Source of the DNA: Pseudomonadota bacterium
Lineage (GTDB): Bacteria; Desulfobacterota; Desulfovibrionia; Desulfovibrionales; Desulfomicrobiaceae
DNA: 18,774 nucleotides
Direction: 5' to 3'
Assembly (NCBI GenBank): GCA_023393525.1
Contig: JAEWKZ010000097.1
Span: 1 to 18,774 of the forward strand
Shown here: positions 1 to 7,591 of the stretch, one piece after another
How positions within the stretch are numbered: the stretch's first letter is position 1
How the letters are laid out: every line of letters begins with the position of its first letter
Made by a program: the position numbers and the translations under genes
Notes under the pieces: model-generated
What the model was told of the DNA's origin: nothing
Databases searched by the model: none
What the model saw: only the letters and a program-made list of their open reading frames with translations

Positions 1-39
1 AATCGAGTAGCCGGGGCGGTCACCCGCCCCGGCTCTCAC
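1..39 (-). other. Group II intron domain VI with candidate branch-point A
   Basis: On the minus strand a 9-bp CCGGGGCGG/CCGCCCCGG stem is closed by a GTGA (GNRA) loop and extended by AG/CT and GAG/CTC pairs. A single unpaired A (complement of position 8) bulges between these last two pairs, 6-7 nt before the presumed 3' splice site in GATT (positions 4-1). This is the expected geometry of the lariat branch point. The 3' exon lies outside the window. Confidence 0.62.
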
Positions 40-73
40 ACCACCCGGCATGCGTACTACGCACCAAGGCGGT
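40..73 (-). other. Group II intron domain V (catalytic hairpin)
   Basis: On the minus strand this 34-nt segment pairs ACCGCC (73-68) with GGTGGT (45-40), giving one G-U pair. An upper stem TGCG/CGCA is capped by a short loop. The length is the canonical 34 nt, and the lower helix contains a CGC triad, the IIC variant of the catalytic triad. It overlaps the last six codons and stop of the maturase frame. The assignment is by eye, not by covariance model. Confidence 0.7.
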
Positions 74-1473
74 TTCCCGCGGCGAGCCCCAGCTCCTGCC
101 ATCTTTCTGTTAAATTGATCAGACCCATTTCTTTAAACCAGGCCATATTCATGGCCATATGTGACTGAGGCGTACGGCTCAGGCACCACAAACCTTTACC
201 GCCCAGTACTCCAAGCCAGGCATTATTCTCCGTCAGGCCCCGGTTCCGATAGAACTTCCAGATCGTGTACCGCCTCTTCAGTTGCTTGAGTTTGATCGTC
301 CGTATCTTCCGGCGTATCCAGCCATCCAGGTTTACGAACTCCGATCTACTCCGACTCAGGCGGAAGTAACTTATCCACCCGATGAGCAACTGGTTCAAGA
401 ACTCAATCTTTGATTCTAAAGTGCCGGGTTTGTTCCGCCGAGTGCGCTCCCGTACCTTCTGTTTAAAACGGCTGATTGTCTTCTTCGGCAGCCCCAGGCT
501 GCCATCCTGGAAATAGGCGATAGCCAAGGAACGATCTCTCGTTCACCCGGCCTACCGCCGATTTCTCCCTGTTCACTTTCAGCTTGAGTTTCTTGTCCAG
601 AAAGGCTGTCACGCTTTCGAATACCCGCTCCCCGGAGCGTTGCGACGCAACGTAGATGTTGCAATCATCGGCATACCGCACGAAACGGTGCCCCCGGCGC
701 TGGAGTTCCCTGTCCAGATCGTCCAGGAGAAGATTCGCCAGCAGGGGGCTCAAGGGGCCGCCTTGCGGTGTCCCCTCATCGCGGGGCTGCACGACCCCGT
801 CCTTCATGATCCCGGCGGTCAGAAAGGCTCGCACCACTTTCAGGACTCGCTTGTCCTTCACGTAGCGGGCGAGCCGAGCCATCAGGATGTCGTGATTTAC
901 CCGGTCGAAGAATTTCTCCAGGTCCATGTCCACCACATACACGTACCCCTCCGTGACATACTTGCTTGCCAGTTTCAGGGCACCGTGCGCACTTCGTCCC
1001 GGACGAAAGCCGAAGCTCGCTTCCGAGAAAAGTGGATCAAGGACAGGTGTAAGAACCTGAAGAAAAGCCTGTTGCACCAGACGATCCACAGCAGTGGGAA
1101 TCCCGAGCTGCCGCTTGCCGCCATTCGCCTTGGGAATCTCCACGCCACGCACAGGGCTTGGCGTGTACGTTCCCTCCAAAAGTGAGCCGATCAATGCATG
1201 CCGGTTCTTGTGGCACCATTCCAGCAGATCGTGAACGCTCATGCTGTCCACTCCTGCCGCCCCTTTGTTGGATACCACTCGCCGATATGCTTCGTTGAGA
1301 TTATCGCGATGGACAATCCTCTCCATCAGATGGTCCGTTTGGGACTGTGGGGCCGAACACGCCGCAGTACCGCCGTACGCCACATCCGTTCCAGATCCGG
1401 TTCCGCTTTCTCCGGAGTCGGCGTGGCCCTTATCGGTTGCCTGCACTTTGCTGTCTGTCGAGCTATCGGTCAT
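57..1473 (-). pseudogene. ltrA: Group II intron reverse transcriptase/maturase, split by a frameshift
   Basis: This intron-encoded protein would reverse-transcribe the intron and help it splice. The first frame (1473 down to 463, 336 aa) carries the RT palm and fingers: SFGFRPGRSAH near residue 153, VDMDLEKFFD (181-190), the TPQGGPLSP motif (235-243) and the catalytic YADD at 267-270. After FLGYRLF (to residue 321) it runs into unrelated sequence and stops. A frame offset by one base resumes with QDGSLGLPKK and continues through the maturase (GIIM) domain, including GWISYFRL and LDGWIRRK, to a TAG at 57-59. Removing one base around 507-513 would restore a protein of about 470 aa, the normal family length. 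The start at 1473 has AAGGTAG about 7 bases upstream. No HNH endonuclease domain is seen, as in IIC proteins. The break may be real decay or a sequencing error in the short TTTCC run. Confidence 0.85.
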
Positions 1474-1883
1474 CAGTCTTCTACCTTAGGATTCAGTCCT
1501 TCGTTGCTTAGGGGATGCAACTACTATGACCTCTGCTGACTTCTGCCTGCCTCTCGTTGCCTCGGCATGATAACCTTGGCTCACGCTTGTCCTTCCGGAC
1601 TGGCAGGCAGACCTCCCGGGGTAAGACGCATCAGTATCCCTTGGAACTCGCCGGATTTACCCCCGCCATGTCGGAATGTGTATCGGGCCTCGGAATCCAT
1701 TGCTCCCTTACCCCATGGCGACAGGCCTTATATCCGGTTTCTGTTCGTCGATCCCAAGGTCTTGTCTCGGGCTTCCTTCCCACAACACCTCGCGGTGCCG
1801 CAGTTGCCTCCGACTCGTGGTTCCGCACATCACGGCCCACAGGGGACTTGCACCCCATAACTGAAGCGCCATGCCCGGCGCAC
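1474..1883 (-). ncRNA. Group II intron 5' RNA, domains I to III and start of IV
   Basis: This stretch of about 400 bases has no credible gene. On the minus strand it is the 5' structural part of the intron, beginning GTGCGCCGGGCATGGCGC, which folds back on itself. It also contains the AAGTCAGCAGAGGTCATAGTA-like segment that commonly precedes the maturase gene in bacterial introns. Exon-binding sites were not assigned by eye. Confidence 0.7.
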
Positions 1884-1920
1884 AAAAAACGAGCCCGACG
1901 CGATGACGCGCCGGGCTCCG
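1884..1920 (-). terminator. Rho-independent terminator of tunR, and intron 5' exon
   Basis: On the minus strand GAGCCCGGCGCG pairs with CGCGTCGGGCTC (12 bp, one G-U) around a TCAT loop. It is followed by G and six T's, 22 bases after the tunR stop. The intron begins at the next base, so the hairpin also served as the insertion target. Confidence 0.92.
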
Positions 1921-1942
1921 GTCAGCACGAATGCGCAGACCC

Positions 1943-3112
1943 CTATTCCAGCGTCAAGATGACGGAAAAAGCCTTGACCATGGCGCAGATGTCGTCGCCG
2001 ACCTTCAGATCCAGGTTGTTCACGGACTCGTCGGTGATGAGCGAGGTGATCTTGGTGCCGTCGGCCAGGTCCACCACCACCTCGGCCGCGATCTGTCCCG
2101 TGTTGACGGCCGAGATCCTGCCGCAGAACTTGTTGCGGGCGCTGGTCTTGAACGAACTCTCGTCCTTGACCAGCACCACCCACGGTGCCTTGACCGTGGC
2201 GATGACCGTCATGCCCATGGCCAGCCCCAAATTTTCGAAACTCTCCCTGGTGATGACGGAAACAACCCTGAGCCCGGTGGCCGTGGTCACTTCCACCTCG
2301 CTCAGGATGTTCCCGTCGCGGATGGCGCTGATCTGGCCGACGAACATGTTGCGGGCGGATGTCTTCATTTTGCGTTCCTCGAAGATGTAATGATTCATGA
2401 TGCGCCGGGTGTCGGCATCGGAAAAACTGACGTACTGCGAGGACGGCCCCTGGTGCCCGAGCATGGCGTCCACCACGACCAGCGGCACTCCGCCGCGCAG
2501 CAGCTCCACGGCGCGGGAATGCCGGAGCACGCGGGGATTCAGAAGTTCGCGGGGGATATCCGTGCCCTTGCCGCGCTCCGAGAACTTGCGCCGCACATAG
2601 CCCTGGTCCAGCCGAAAGACCTGTCCGCGCAGCTCCACGCTCATGGGATGCTCGAAAAAGAGGGCCAGCGCATCCACGACCTCGGCAGGCAAGGGAATCT
2701 CGCGGGACGCGTCGCCCCTGACCATGACCACGCCCCGGGCGAGGTCGAAGTCGGTGCCATCGTCGAGATCAAGGACCTCGCCAAGGCGCATGCCCGTGTA
2801 ACGCAACATGAGAAAGAGGAGCCAGATACGCGTGCGCGCCTGACGGGTCCGCGCATCGCGGGCCGCATGCAGCCAGTCGCGAAAGGAGCGCGTCAGGGCG
2901 TCGAGCTGACCGGGATCGAGATATTTGACCGTCTCCGGCACCTGAAAAATCCGGGCCGCCTTGGGTGCGCGTTTCGGCCCGGCAACCGGATCATCCAGCC
3001 CGCGACGCCTGATTTCCTCCTGCGCCAGACAGGCCAGTTGCATCAATGTATTCGGATCAAGCTGGTCCAATTTGTGCATCATTTCTCCAGACAACAGCGT
3101 TTTCATGACCAT
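1943..3112 (-). CDS. tunR: TunR-family tungstate/molybdate-responsive regulator (integrase fold + two TOBE domains)
   Basis: This is a 389-aa transcription factor of the TunR type, described in sulfate-reducing deltaproteobacteria as controlling tungstate and molybdate uptake genes. Residues about 50-245 have a tyrosine-recombinase catalytic-domain fold with TGMRLGE (box I arginine), VLRHSRAVELLRGG and LGH. The usual HxLRH reads RVLRH, and the nucleophile Tyr is not in its normal register (SSQYVSF), so it is probably DNA-binding only. Two tandem TOBE/Mop oxyanion-binding domains follow, at about 249-316 and 322-389. Both start KTSARN and end in a VKAxxVIL-like strand, so they are internal duplicates. 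The gene is divergent from modA, a probable target, and ends at a strong terminator that now borders a group II intron. The start at 3112 has only a weak ribosome site; ATG at 3106 is an alternative. Family identity is strong; the ligand (W or Mo) is inferred from the family. Confidence 0.9.
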   Translation of the reverse strand: MVMKTLLSGEMMHKLDQLDPNTLMQLACLAQEEIRRRGLDDPVAGPKRAPKAARIFQVPETVKYLDPGQLDALTRSFRDWLHAARDARTRQARTRIWLLFLMLRYTGMRLGEVLDLDDGTDFDLARGVVMVRGDASREIPLPAEVVDALALFFEHPMSVELRGQVFRLDQGYVRRKFSERGKGTDIPRELLNPRVLRHSRAVELLRGGVPLVVVDAMLGHQGPSSQYVSFSDADTRRIMNHYIFEERKMKTSARNMFVGQISAIRDGNILSEVEVTTATGLRVVSVITRESFENLGLAMGMTVIATVKAPWVVLVKDESSFKTSARNKFCGRISAVNTGQIAAEVVVDLADGTKITSLITDESVNNLDLKVGDDICAMVKAFSVILTLE

Positions 3113-3163
3113 GCAACAGTACCCGGCAAGCGATGCACGACATGCGGCGCCTCAAGCAATACA

Positions 3164-3189
3164 GTCACGCTTTATCATGCTTGCGTGAC
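3164..3189. promoter_or_regulatory. Candidate TunR operator between tunR and modA
   Basis: GTCACGC (3164-3170) and GCGTGAC (3183-3189) form a perfect 7-bp inverted repeat with a 12-bp spacer. A second nested repeat, CAAGCA (3153-3158) with TGCTTG (3178-3183), overlaps it. The pair sits in the 139-bp divergent gap and could act on both genes. The spacer holds TATCAT, a possible -10 element. Binding by TunR is inference from position. Confidence 0.55.
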
Positions 3190-3251
3190 CATATTGCCAA
3201 ACTGGAGCGCTTCAGGCCAGGAAAAAGGCAATCAAAAAAAAGGAGACCCCT

Positions 3252-4001
3252 ATGAATTGTAAATCGTTGCATACAGTTTTGTCGCTTTGCATCGTGCTCA
3301 TGTCCACGCCGGCCATGGCCAAGGACCTCCTTGTCTCGGCGGCGGCCAGCCTGACCAACGCCTTCACGGAAATGAAGGAACCCTTCGAGAAGGCCCATCC
3401 CGGCACCAACATCGTCTTCAATTTCGCCGCTTCCGGGCCGCTCCTGCAGCAGATGCAGCAAGGAGCGCCCGTGGATGTCTTCGCCTCGGCCGACCAGCAG
3501 ACCATGGACAAGGCTGGACCGCTCGTGGATTCGGCCACCCGCGTCAACTTCGCCGGCAATGCCCTGGTGCTGATCGTCCCTGCGGACAGCAAACGCACAG
3601 TGAGCGCCCCCGAGGAGCTCAAAAACGAAGCGTACACGCTCGTCGCCATCGGCAACCCCGAGTCCGTGCCCGTTGGACGCTACACCAAGGGCGCTCTTGA
3701 AGCAGCGGGGCTGTACGAGGCCCTGACGCCGAAATTCGTCATGGCCGAAAGCGTGCGCCAGGCCCTGGACTACGTGGCCCGAGGCGAAGTGCAGGCCGGA
3801 TTCGTCTACGCCACGGACGCGGCCCTGCGTGCCGACAAGGTCAAGGTCGCGCTCGAAGTGACCGGCCACAAAGCCATCACCTACCCCATCGCCCTGCTCG
3901 CCGCGTCGCAAAACAGGGACATGGGCCGTGCTTTCGTTGATTTCGTGAAGAGTGAGGAAGGACAGGCCATACTGAAAAAATACGGCTTCAAGAAGTCGTG
4001 A
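3252..4001 (+). CDS. modA: Molybdate/tungstate ABC transporter, periplasmic binding protein ModA
   Basis: This 249-aa periplasmic oxyanion-binding protein captures molybdate (and usually tungstate) for a ModBC permease/ATPase. A signal peptide ends at about AMA-K (residue 23). The mature protein starts with the typical ModA strand KDLLVSAAASLTNAF, followed by FNFAASGPLLQQMQQGAPVDVFASAD, whose serines line the oxyanion site. It ends with FVDFVKSEEGQAILKKYGF, the common C-terminal signature. AAAAGGAGA lies about 6 bases before the ATG. No modB or modC follows; the next gene is on the other strand, so the permease must be encoded elsewhere. Divergence from tunR suggests repression when oxyanion is plentiful. 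The preference between Mo and W cannot be read from sequence by eye. Confidence 0.94.
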   Translation: MNCKSLHTVLSLCIVLMSTPAMAKDLLVSAAASLTNAFTEMKEPFEKAHPGTNIVFNFAASGPLLQQMQQGAPVDVFASADQQTMDKAGPLVDSATRVNFAGNALVLIVPADSKRTVSAPEELKNEAYTLVAIGNPESVPVGRYTKGALEAAGLYEALTPKFVMAESVRQALDYVARGEVQAGFVYATDAALRADKVKVALEVTGHKAITYPIALLAASQNRDMGRAFVDFVKSEEGQAILKKYGFKKS

Positions 4002-4059
4002 ACTGTGAGGCCATGCCCGCAGTGCAAAGCTCCAACCCTATGGAAGCGGGGGGATACGG

Positions 4060-6426
4060 TCAGGCGTTTCCTTGAAACGCCGTGATTCTCTCCAGTTCCC
4101 GTCGCAGGTCGGCGGCATCGACAGGCTTGCTCAGATACCCATTCATTCCCAGGCTCAGAAATTTTTCCCTGTCACCGATCATTGCATGGGCCGTCAATGC
4201 AATGATCGGAATATCCTTTCTGTATCCAGGCCGCAATGACGAACGGATCACCCTTGTCGTCTCGATTCCGTCCATGACAGGCATCTGAATGTCCATGAAA
4301 ATGCAGTCGACTTTTTCACACTCCGGAAGGCCAAAGATCTGAAGTCCATTCTGTGCCGTCACCACAGTGTGTCCTGACTTTTCCAACAGTTTTCTCGTGT
4401 ACAGCGTGATGATCGGATCGTCCTCGACCAGCAGGATATGCAGAGGCGTGACGGACGAGGGGGCGTCCGCGCAGGCTTGGGGTTGGCTCGACAGCGGACA
4501 GGCCTCCTTGAAAGGCAGCTCCACGTGCATGTCGGTCCCTTCGCCCACGACGCTGTCCGCGAAAATCTGGCCGCCCATCAGTGTCACCAGGCGCTTGACG
4601 ATGGCCAGGCCAAGCCCGGCTCCCTGAAATGCGCGGGAGGAAGCGCCGTCGACCTGCACGAAAGACCCGAAAATCTCGTCCACCCTGTTCTCCGGAATGC
4701 CGATCCCAGTGTCCGAGACGGAGAGGAGAACTCTCAGGCCGGCGTTCTTTTTCGGCGGCAGGGAAACGATTTCGACACGAACCCCTCCCTTTTCCGTGAA
4801 CTTGATCGCATTGCCGACAAGGTTGAAGAGGATCTGGCGCACACGCATCTCGTCACCCACGAGTTGCGGGGGCACGGACGGATCGATGAAAAATTCCAGA
4901 AAAATCCCCTTCTCCTGACCGGCCAGGGCAAAAATCTCCATGACCGAGTCGCGCAGATCCGCCGTCAGGAACTCGTGCTCGTGAATGTCGAGCTTGCCCG
5001 CTTCGATGCGCGAAATATCGAGCAGATCCGTGAGCAGACGGGTGAACCTGTCCGACGCCTTGATGGCCAGAGAGACGTAGCGGCGCTGCTCGTCGTCGAG
5101 CCGCGTGCCCTGCAGGAGGCGCATCATGCCCATGATGCCGCTGAACGGGGTGCGCAGCTCGTGGCTCATGTTGGCCATGAATTCGCTTTTGGCCTCGTTG
5201 GCGCTCTCCGCGCTCTTCCTGGCGGCGATCAACCCCTCCTCCATGCGGATCTGCGCGGTCACGTCGTCCAGGCGGATGACCGCGCCATAAACCTCGTCGC
5301 TGATCAAGGGGCTGACCAGAATGTCCACGATCCGCCGCTCTTCGGCATGCTCATAGGCCTGTCTGGTCAGGCTCAAGGTCGTCGCCTCCTTCATGGACCG
5401 CAGCACCGTGTCGACCAGCCAGGAAAGCTGCGGGAGAGCCTGCTCCAGAGGCAGTCCGACGACCTGCTCCGGCTCAAGCCCGACCCATGACCGGGCCGTG
5501 CGGTTCCAGTGGGCCACCACGCACTCGCAGTCCACCGCGACCAGCACGGACGGGGAGGAATCGAAAATGCCCATGAAGGACGTCGTCGCCTTGCGCAAAT
5601 CATGCTCGACACGGACGCGCTCCGCGATCTGCGCCTCCAGGCGGATGTTGGATTCGCGCAGGGACTCGGCCTGAAGCGTCAGATCGGTCTGACTGTCGCG
5701 CAGACGCCGGGCCATGGCCACGAAATTGCGACTCAATTCGCCGATCTCATCCCTGCGCGCCAGCGGCTCCGGCAGCCCGCGCCAATTTCCCCGGCTGATC
5801 TCCGTCGCGGCCTTGGACAGGTCCAGCACCGGGTCGAGCACCGCCCGGGCGGCGCGAACGTAAAACCACCAGCCAAGAATGGAGGCGATGACGAAAATAA
5901 GCGCGACTCTGGCCAGAAATTCGTTGCGGGTAAAACGCATCTCCTCGGCGCTGACAGTCACCGTCAGCAGCCAATCCCATTCCGGAATGAACAGGTACGG
6001 GCCGATCCGCGTCTCCTCGCCGCTGGCGCAATCAATCCGGCCCGCCCCCTTCCGCAGCAGTTCCGGCAGACACGGCAATTCAAGATTCCGCCCGCCGGGA
6101 AGGCCCGCGCGCATGACGGTCTCGCCCGTGGAGGAAACAATGCCGAGCTGGCCGAACATCTCCGACGACCGCGCCGTGAACGAGGCGAGCAGGTCGGCCT
6201 TGGCCTTGTCCTCGTAGGCCCGGATTCCGAGCAGGCCGACGCCGTCGAGCACCTGCCGGGATTCGAAGATCTTTTCCCGATACTCGTCGAGTTCCTTGTC
6301 CAGCAGGCGAAAATTGAGGGTTTCGGTCAGGTGGTCGATGGTCCACGTCGCCAGGCCTGAAATGCTCAGGGTGATGCCGGCCACCAGAATGAATCCGGTC
6401 AGATTGGCCCGAAATTTCAAGCCCAT
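4060..6426 (-). CDS. Membrane hybrid sensor histidine kinase (sensor-HAMP-PAS-HisKA-HATPase-receiver)
   Basis: This 788-aa inner-membrane kinase has a transmembrane segment at about residues 10-30, a periplasmic sensor of about 140 residues and a second transmembrane segment at about 173-192. A HAMP linker (about 193-245), a helical stretch and a PAS domain (about 280-395) follow. The HisKA helix has SHELRTP with the phospho-accepting His at 422. The ATPase domain shows LVGNAIKF (N box), DTGIGIP and GAGLGLAIVKRL. The C-terminal receiver (about 662-775) carries VEDD and FMDIQMPVMDG with Asp 712. I chose ATG 6426, since it has GGGAG 6 bases upstream and lies 13 bases after the upstream stop, over an ATG at 6498 inside that gene. 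It forms an operon with the binding-protein gene upstream, which probably presents the signal. The output partner is not in the window. Confidence 0.9.
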   Translation of the reverse strand: MGLKFRANLTGFILVAGITLSISGLATWTIDHLTETLNFRLLDKELDEYREKIFESRQVLDGVGLLGIRAYEDKAKADLLASFTARSSEMFGQLGIVSSTGETVMRAGLPGGRNLELPCLPELLRKGAGRIDCASGEETRIGPYLFIPEWDWLLTVTVSAEEMRFTRNEFLARVALIFVIASILGWWFYVRAARAVLDPVLDLSKAATEISRGNWRGLPEPLARRDEIGELSRNFVAMARRLRDSQTDLTLQAESLRESNIRLEAQIAERVRVEHDLRKATTSFMGIFDSSPSVLVAVDCECVVAHWNRTARSWVGLEPEQVVGLPLEQALPQLSWLVDTVLRSMKEATTLSLTRQAYEHAEERRIVDILVSPLISDEVYGAVIRLDDVTAQIRMEEGLIAARKSAESANEAKSEFMANMSHELRTPFSGIMGMMRLLQGTRLDDEQRRYVSLAIKASDRFTRLLTDLLDISRIEAGKLDIHEHEFLTADLRDSVMEIFALAGQEKGIFLEFFIDPSVPPQLVGDEMRVRQILFNLVGNAIKFTEKGGVRVEIVSLPPKKNAGLRVLLSVSDTGIGIPENRVDEIFGSFVQVDGASSRAFQGAGLGLAIVKRLVTLMGGQIFADSVVGEGTDMHVELPFKEACPLSSQPQACADAPSSVTPLHILLVEDDPIITLYTRKLLEKSGHTVVTAQNGLQIFGLPECEKVDCIFMDIQMPVMDGIETTRVIRSSLRPGYRKDIPIIALTAHAMIGDREKFLSLGMNGYLSKPVDAADLRRELERITAFQGNA

Positions 6427-6439
6427 GCGTTTCTCCCGA

Positions 6440-7417
6440 TCATTCTTCGTCCTTTCCGATGACGGTCGCCGTCTTGAGCAGGGAAACCGGCAACACAAGC
6501 CCGGCGGCGCGGGCCAGTTTCAGGTTGACGATCAGCCTGACCCGCCTGTTCTCGACCATGGGTATGTTCGCGGGACTTTCGCCGTCGAGCACCCGCAAGG
6601 CGGTGAGCGCCATCCACTCGCCCTGCTCCTCGGGTTCCTTGGCAAAGGTGAAAATCACGTACGAGGCGAGGTAGTCGTCGAAGCTGCCCGTCGGAATACG
6701 GGTGTGCTCGTGCAGAAACTTTCGGGCCTCGGCATCGTCCCAACCCGCGATCCCCCCGTTGCCGCCCATGATGAGCATGTCGGAGCGGGCCTGGACTTCG
6801 CTGAAGGCGCGAGGAAAATCCTCGAACCGGGAAACGAGAAGCCCCTGCAATTTGCCCTGGAAACTGCGGGAGTTGTAGATCTGCACGTTTTTGCGCTCGC
6901 TCTCGGAATCGGCGGCGATGTAGCCGAAACGCCCCCCCTGTCCGAACGCGCGCAGCATGGATTTGGCCTGCTCCAAAAGGTTGACCTCCACCATGCAGGT
7001 CATGTTGGGCGCCGGATAGCCATATTCGCCGGCATCCCAGTTGATCGCGCCGCCGACCACTGGAATCCCGGTTCCACGCAGGTGAGGAGCCACAAGGTAT
7101 CGCTGCGCGTTGTCATCCGAGGCCATGACCACGTCGGGAGCGAACTCCCGCAATACGCTCAGGGCATCGTCGGCGGACTTTTCGGCGTGCGATCTCGAAG
7201 GGTGTCTTTTGGTGTCCATGTGCACCACGCGCAATTCCACCCCGGTTCCATCCAGAATCTTCTCGACCCCCCGCGCGATCCCGTCCGACCAGGCGAACCC
7301 TTCGTGATAGGATTCAACCCACAGAATGCGTTTTCCCTGAAAAGAGGCGGCCGCGCCCTCGCCTGGGAGCGCCAGAACGAGCATCAAGCTCATCAAGAAT
7401 CGCGCAATTCGGATCAT
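6440..7417 (-). CDS. Periplasmic ABC_sub_bind-type substrate-binding protein paired with the histidine kinase
   Basis: This 325-aa exported protein has a signal peptide (MIRIARFLMSLMLVLALP, cleavage near residue 23-24). A two-lobed periplasmic-binding fold of the ABC_sub_bind (PF04392-like) kind follows, with RILWVESYHEG near the mature start, FAPDVVMASDDNAQ and GIPVVGGAINW. No permease or ATPase gene is nearby. Instead a hybrid histidine kinase starts 13 bases after its stop, so it probably works as a ligand-binding co-sensor rather than in transport. On the minus strand TTGTCA (complement of 7484-7489) and TATCGT about 18 bases further form a plausible sigma-70 promoter. The ligand is unknown. 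Function is inferred from fold and neighbourhood. Confidence 0.8.
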   Translation of the reverse strand: MIRIARFLMSLMLVLALPGEGAAASFQGKRILWVESYHEGFAWSDGIARGVEKILDGTGVELRVVHMDTKRHPSRSHAEKSADDALSVLREFAPDVVMASDDNAQRYLVAPHLRGTGIPVVGGAINWDAGEYGYPAPNMTCMVEVNLLEQAKSMLRAFGQGGRFGYIAADSESERKNVQIYNSRSFQGKLQGLLVSRFEDFPRAFSEVQARSDMLIMGGNGGIAGWDDAEARKFLHEHTRIPTGSFDDYLASYVIFTFAKEPEEQGEWMALTALRVLDGESPANIPMVENRRVRLIVNLKLARAAGLVLPVSLLKTATVIGKDEE

Positions 7418-7591
7418 GGCACCCCACGCCGCGAGATAAAAAGTTCAATACACGCCCGGACGATAGACAACGAGCACGGGTATTGACAAGGAGATTCGGA
7501 ACCACGAACCTGATCGTGAACGATTTCAAGAAGCAAAGCCCCGGGCGCCGCGTCGCGCGACGCATTCCACGCACACAACTTGGGAGTCATG
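7418..7591. promoter_or_regulatory. Divergent promoter region, binding protein/kinase operon versus alcohol dehydrogenase
   Basis: A 174-bp gap separates the two divergent starts. On the plus strand TTGACA (7483-7488) has no good -10 at 17 bases. On the minus strand TTGTCA overlapping the same bases, followed after about 18 bases by TATCGT, is a better sigma-70 match. No sigma-54 element with correct GG-N10-GC spacing was found. Confidence 0.35.

Larger units (their letters stand above)
1..1883 (-). mobile_element. Group II intron, probably IIC, inserted after the tunR terminator
   Basis: This is a self-splicing retroelement read on the minus strand. The 5' end at 1883 starts GTGCG, matching the group II GUGYG consensus. 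It follows directly the T6 tract of a terminator hairpin (1884-1920), the insertion context typical of group IIC introns. Domains I-III occupy roughly 1883-1480 and the maturase frame sits in domain IV (57-1473). A 34-nt domain V is recognisable at 40-73 and a domain VI hairpin at about 1-39. The CGC in the lower domain V helix also fits IIC. The 3' splice site falls at about position 1 or 2, so the element is nearly exactly contained in the window at about 1.88 kb, a usual length for the class. The encoded protein is frameshifted, so autonomous mobility is doubtful, although RNA splicing helped by another maturase is possible. The class assignment is inference from context and domain V. Confidence 0.88.

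Noticed and set aside
1..39. The CCGGGGCGG hairpin read as intron domain V
   Set aside because: It has a continuous helix without the domain V bulge. A better 34-nt domain V with a CGC triad lies just upstream at 40-73, and this hairpin has the bulged A expected of domain VI.
1931..3262. Plus-strand 443-aa open frame opposite tunR
   Set aside because: Antisense shadow; tunR has recognisable integrase and TOBE domains and a correctly placed terminator.
4063..4081. Hairpin GGCGTTTC/GAAACGCC as terminator of the kinase gene
   Set aside because: It lies within the last codons of the kinase and has no T-tract on either strand, so a terminator call is not supported.
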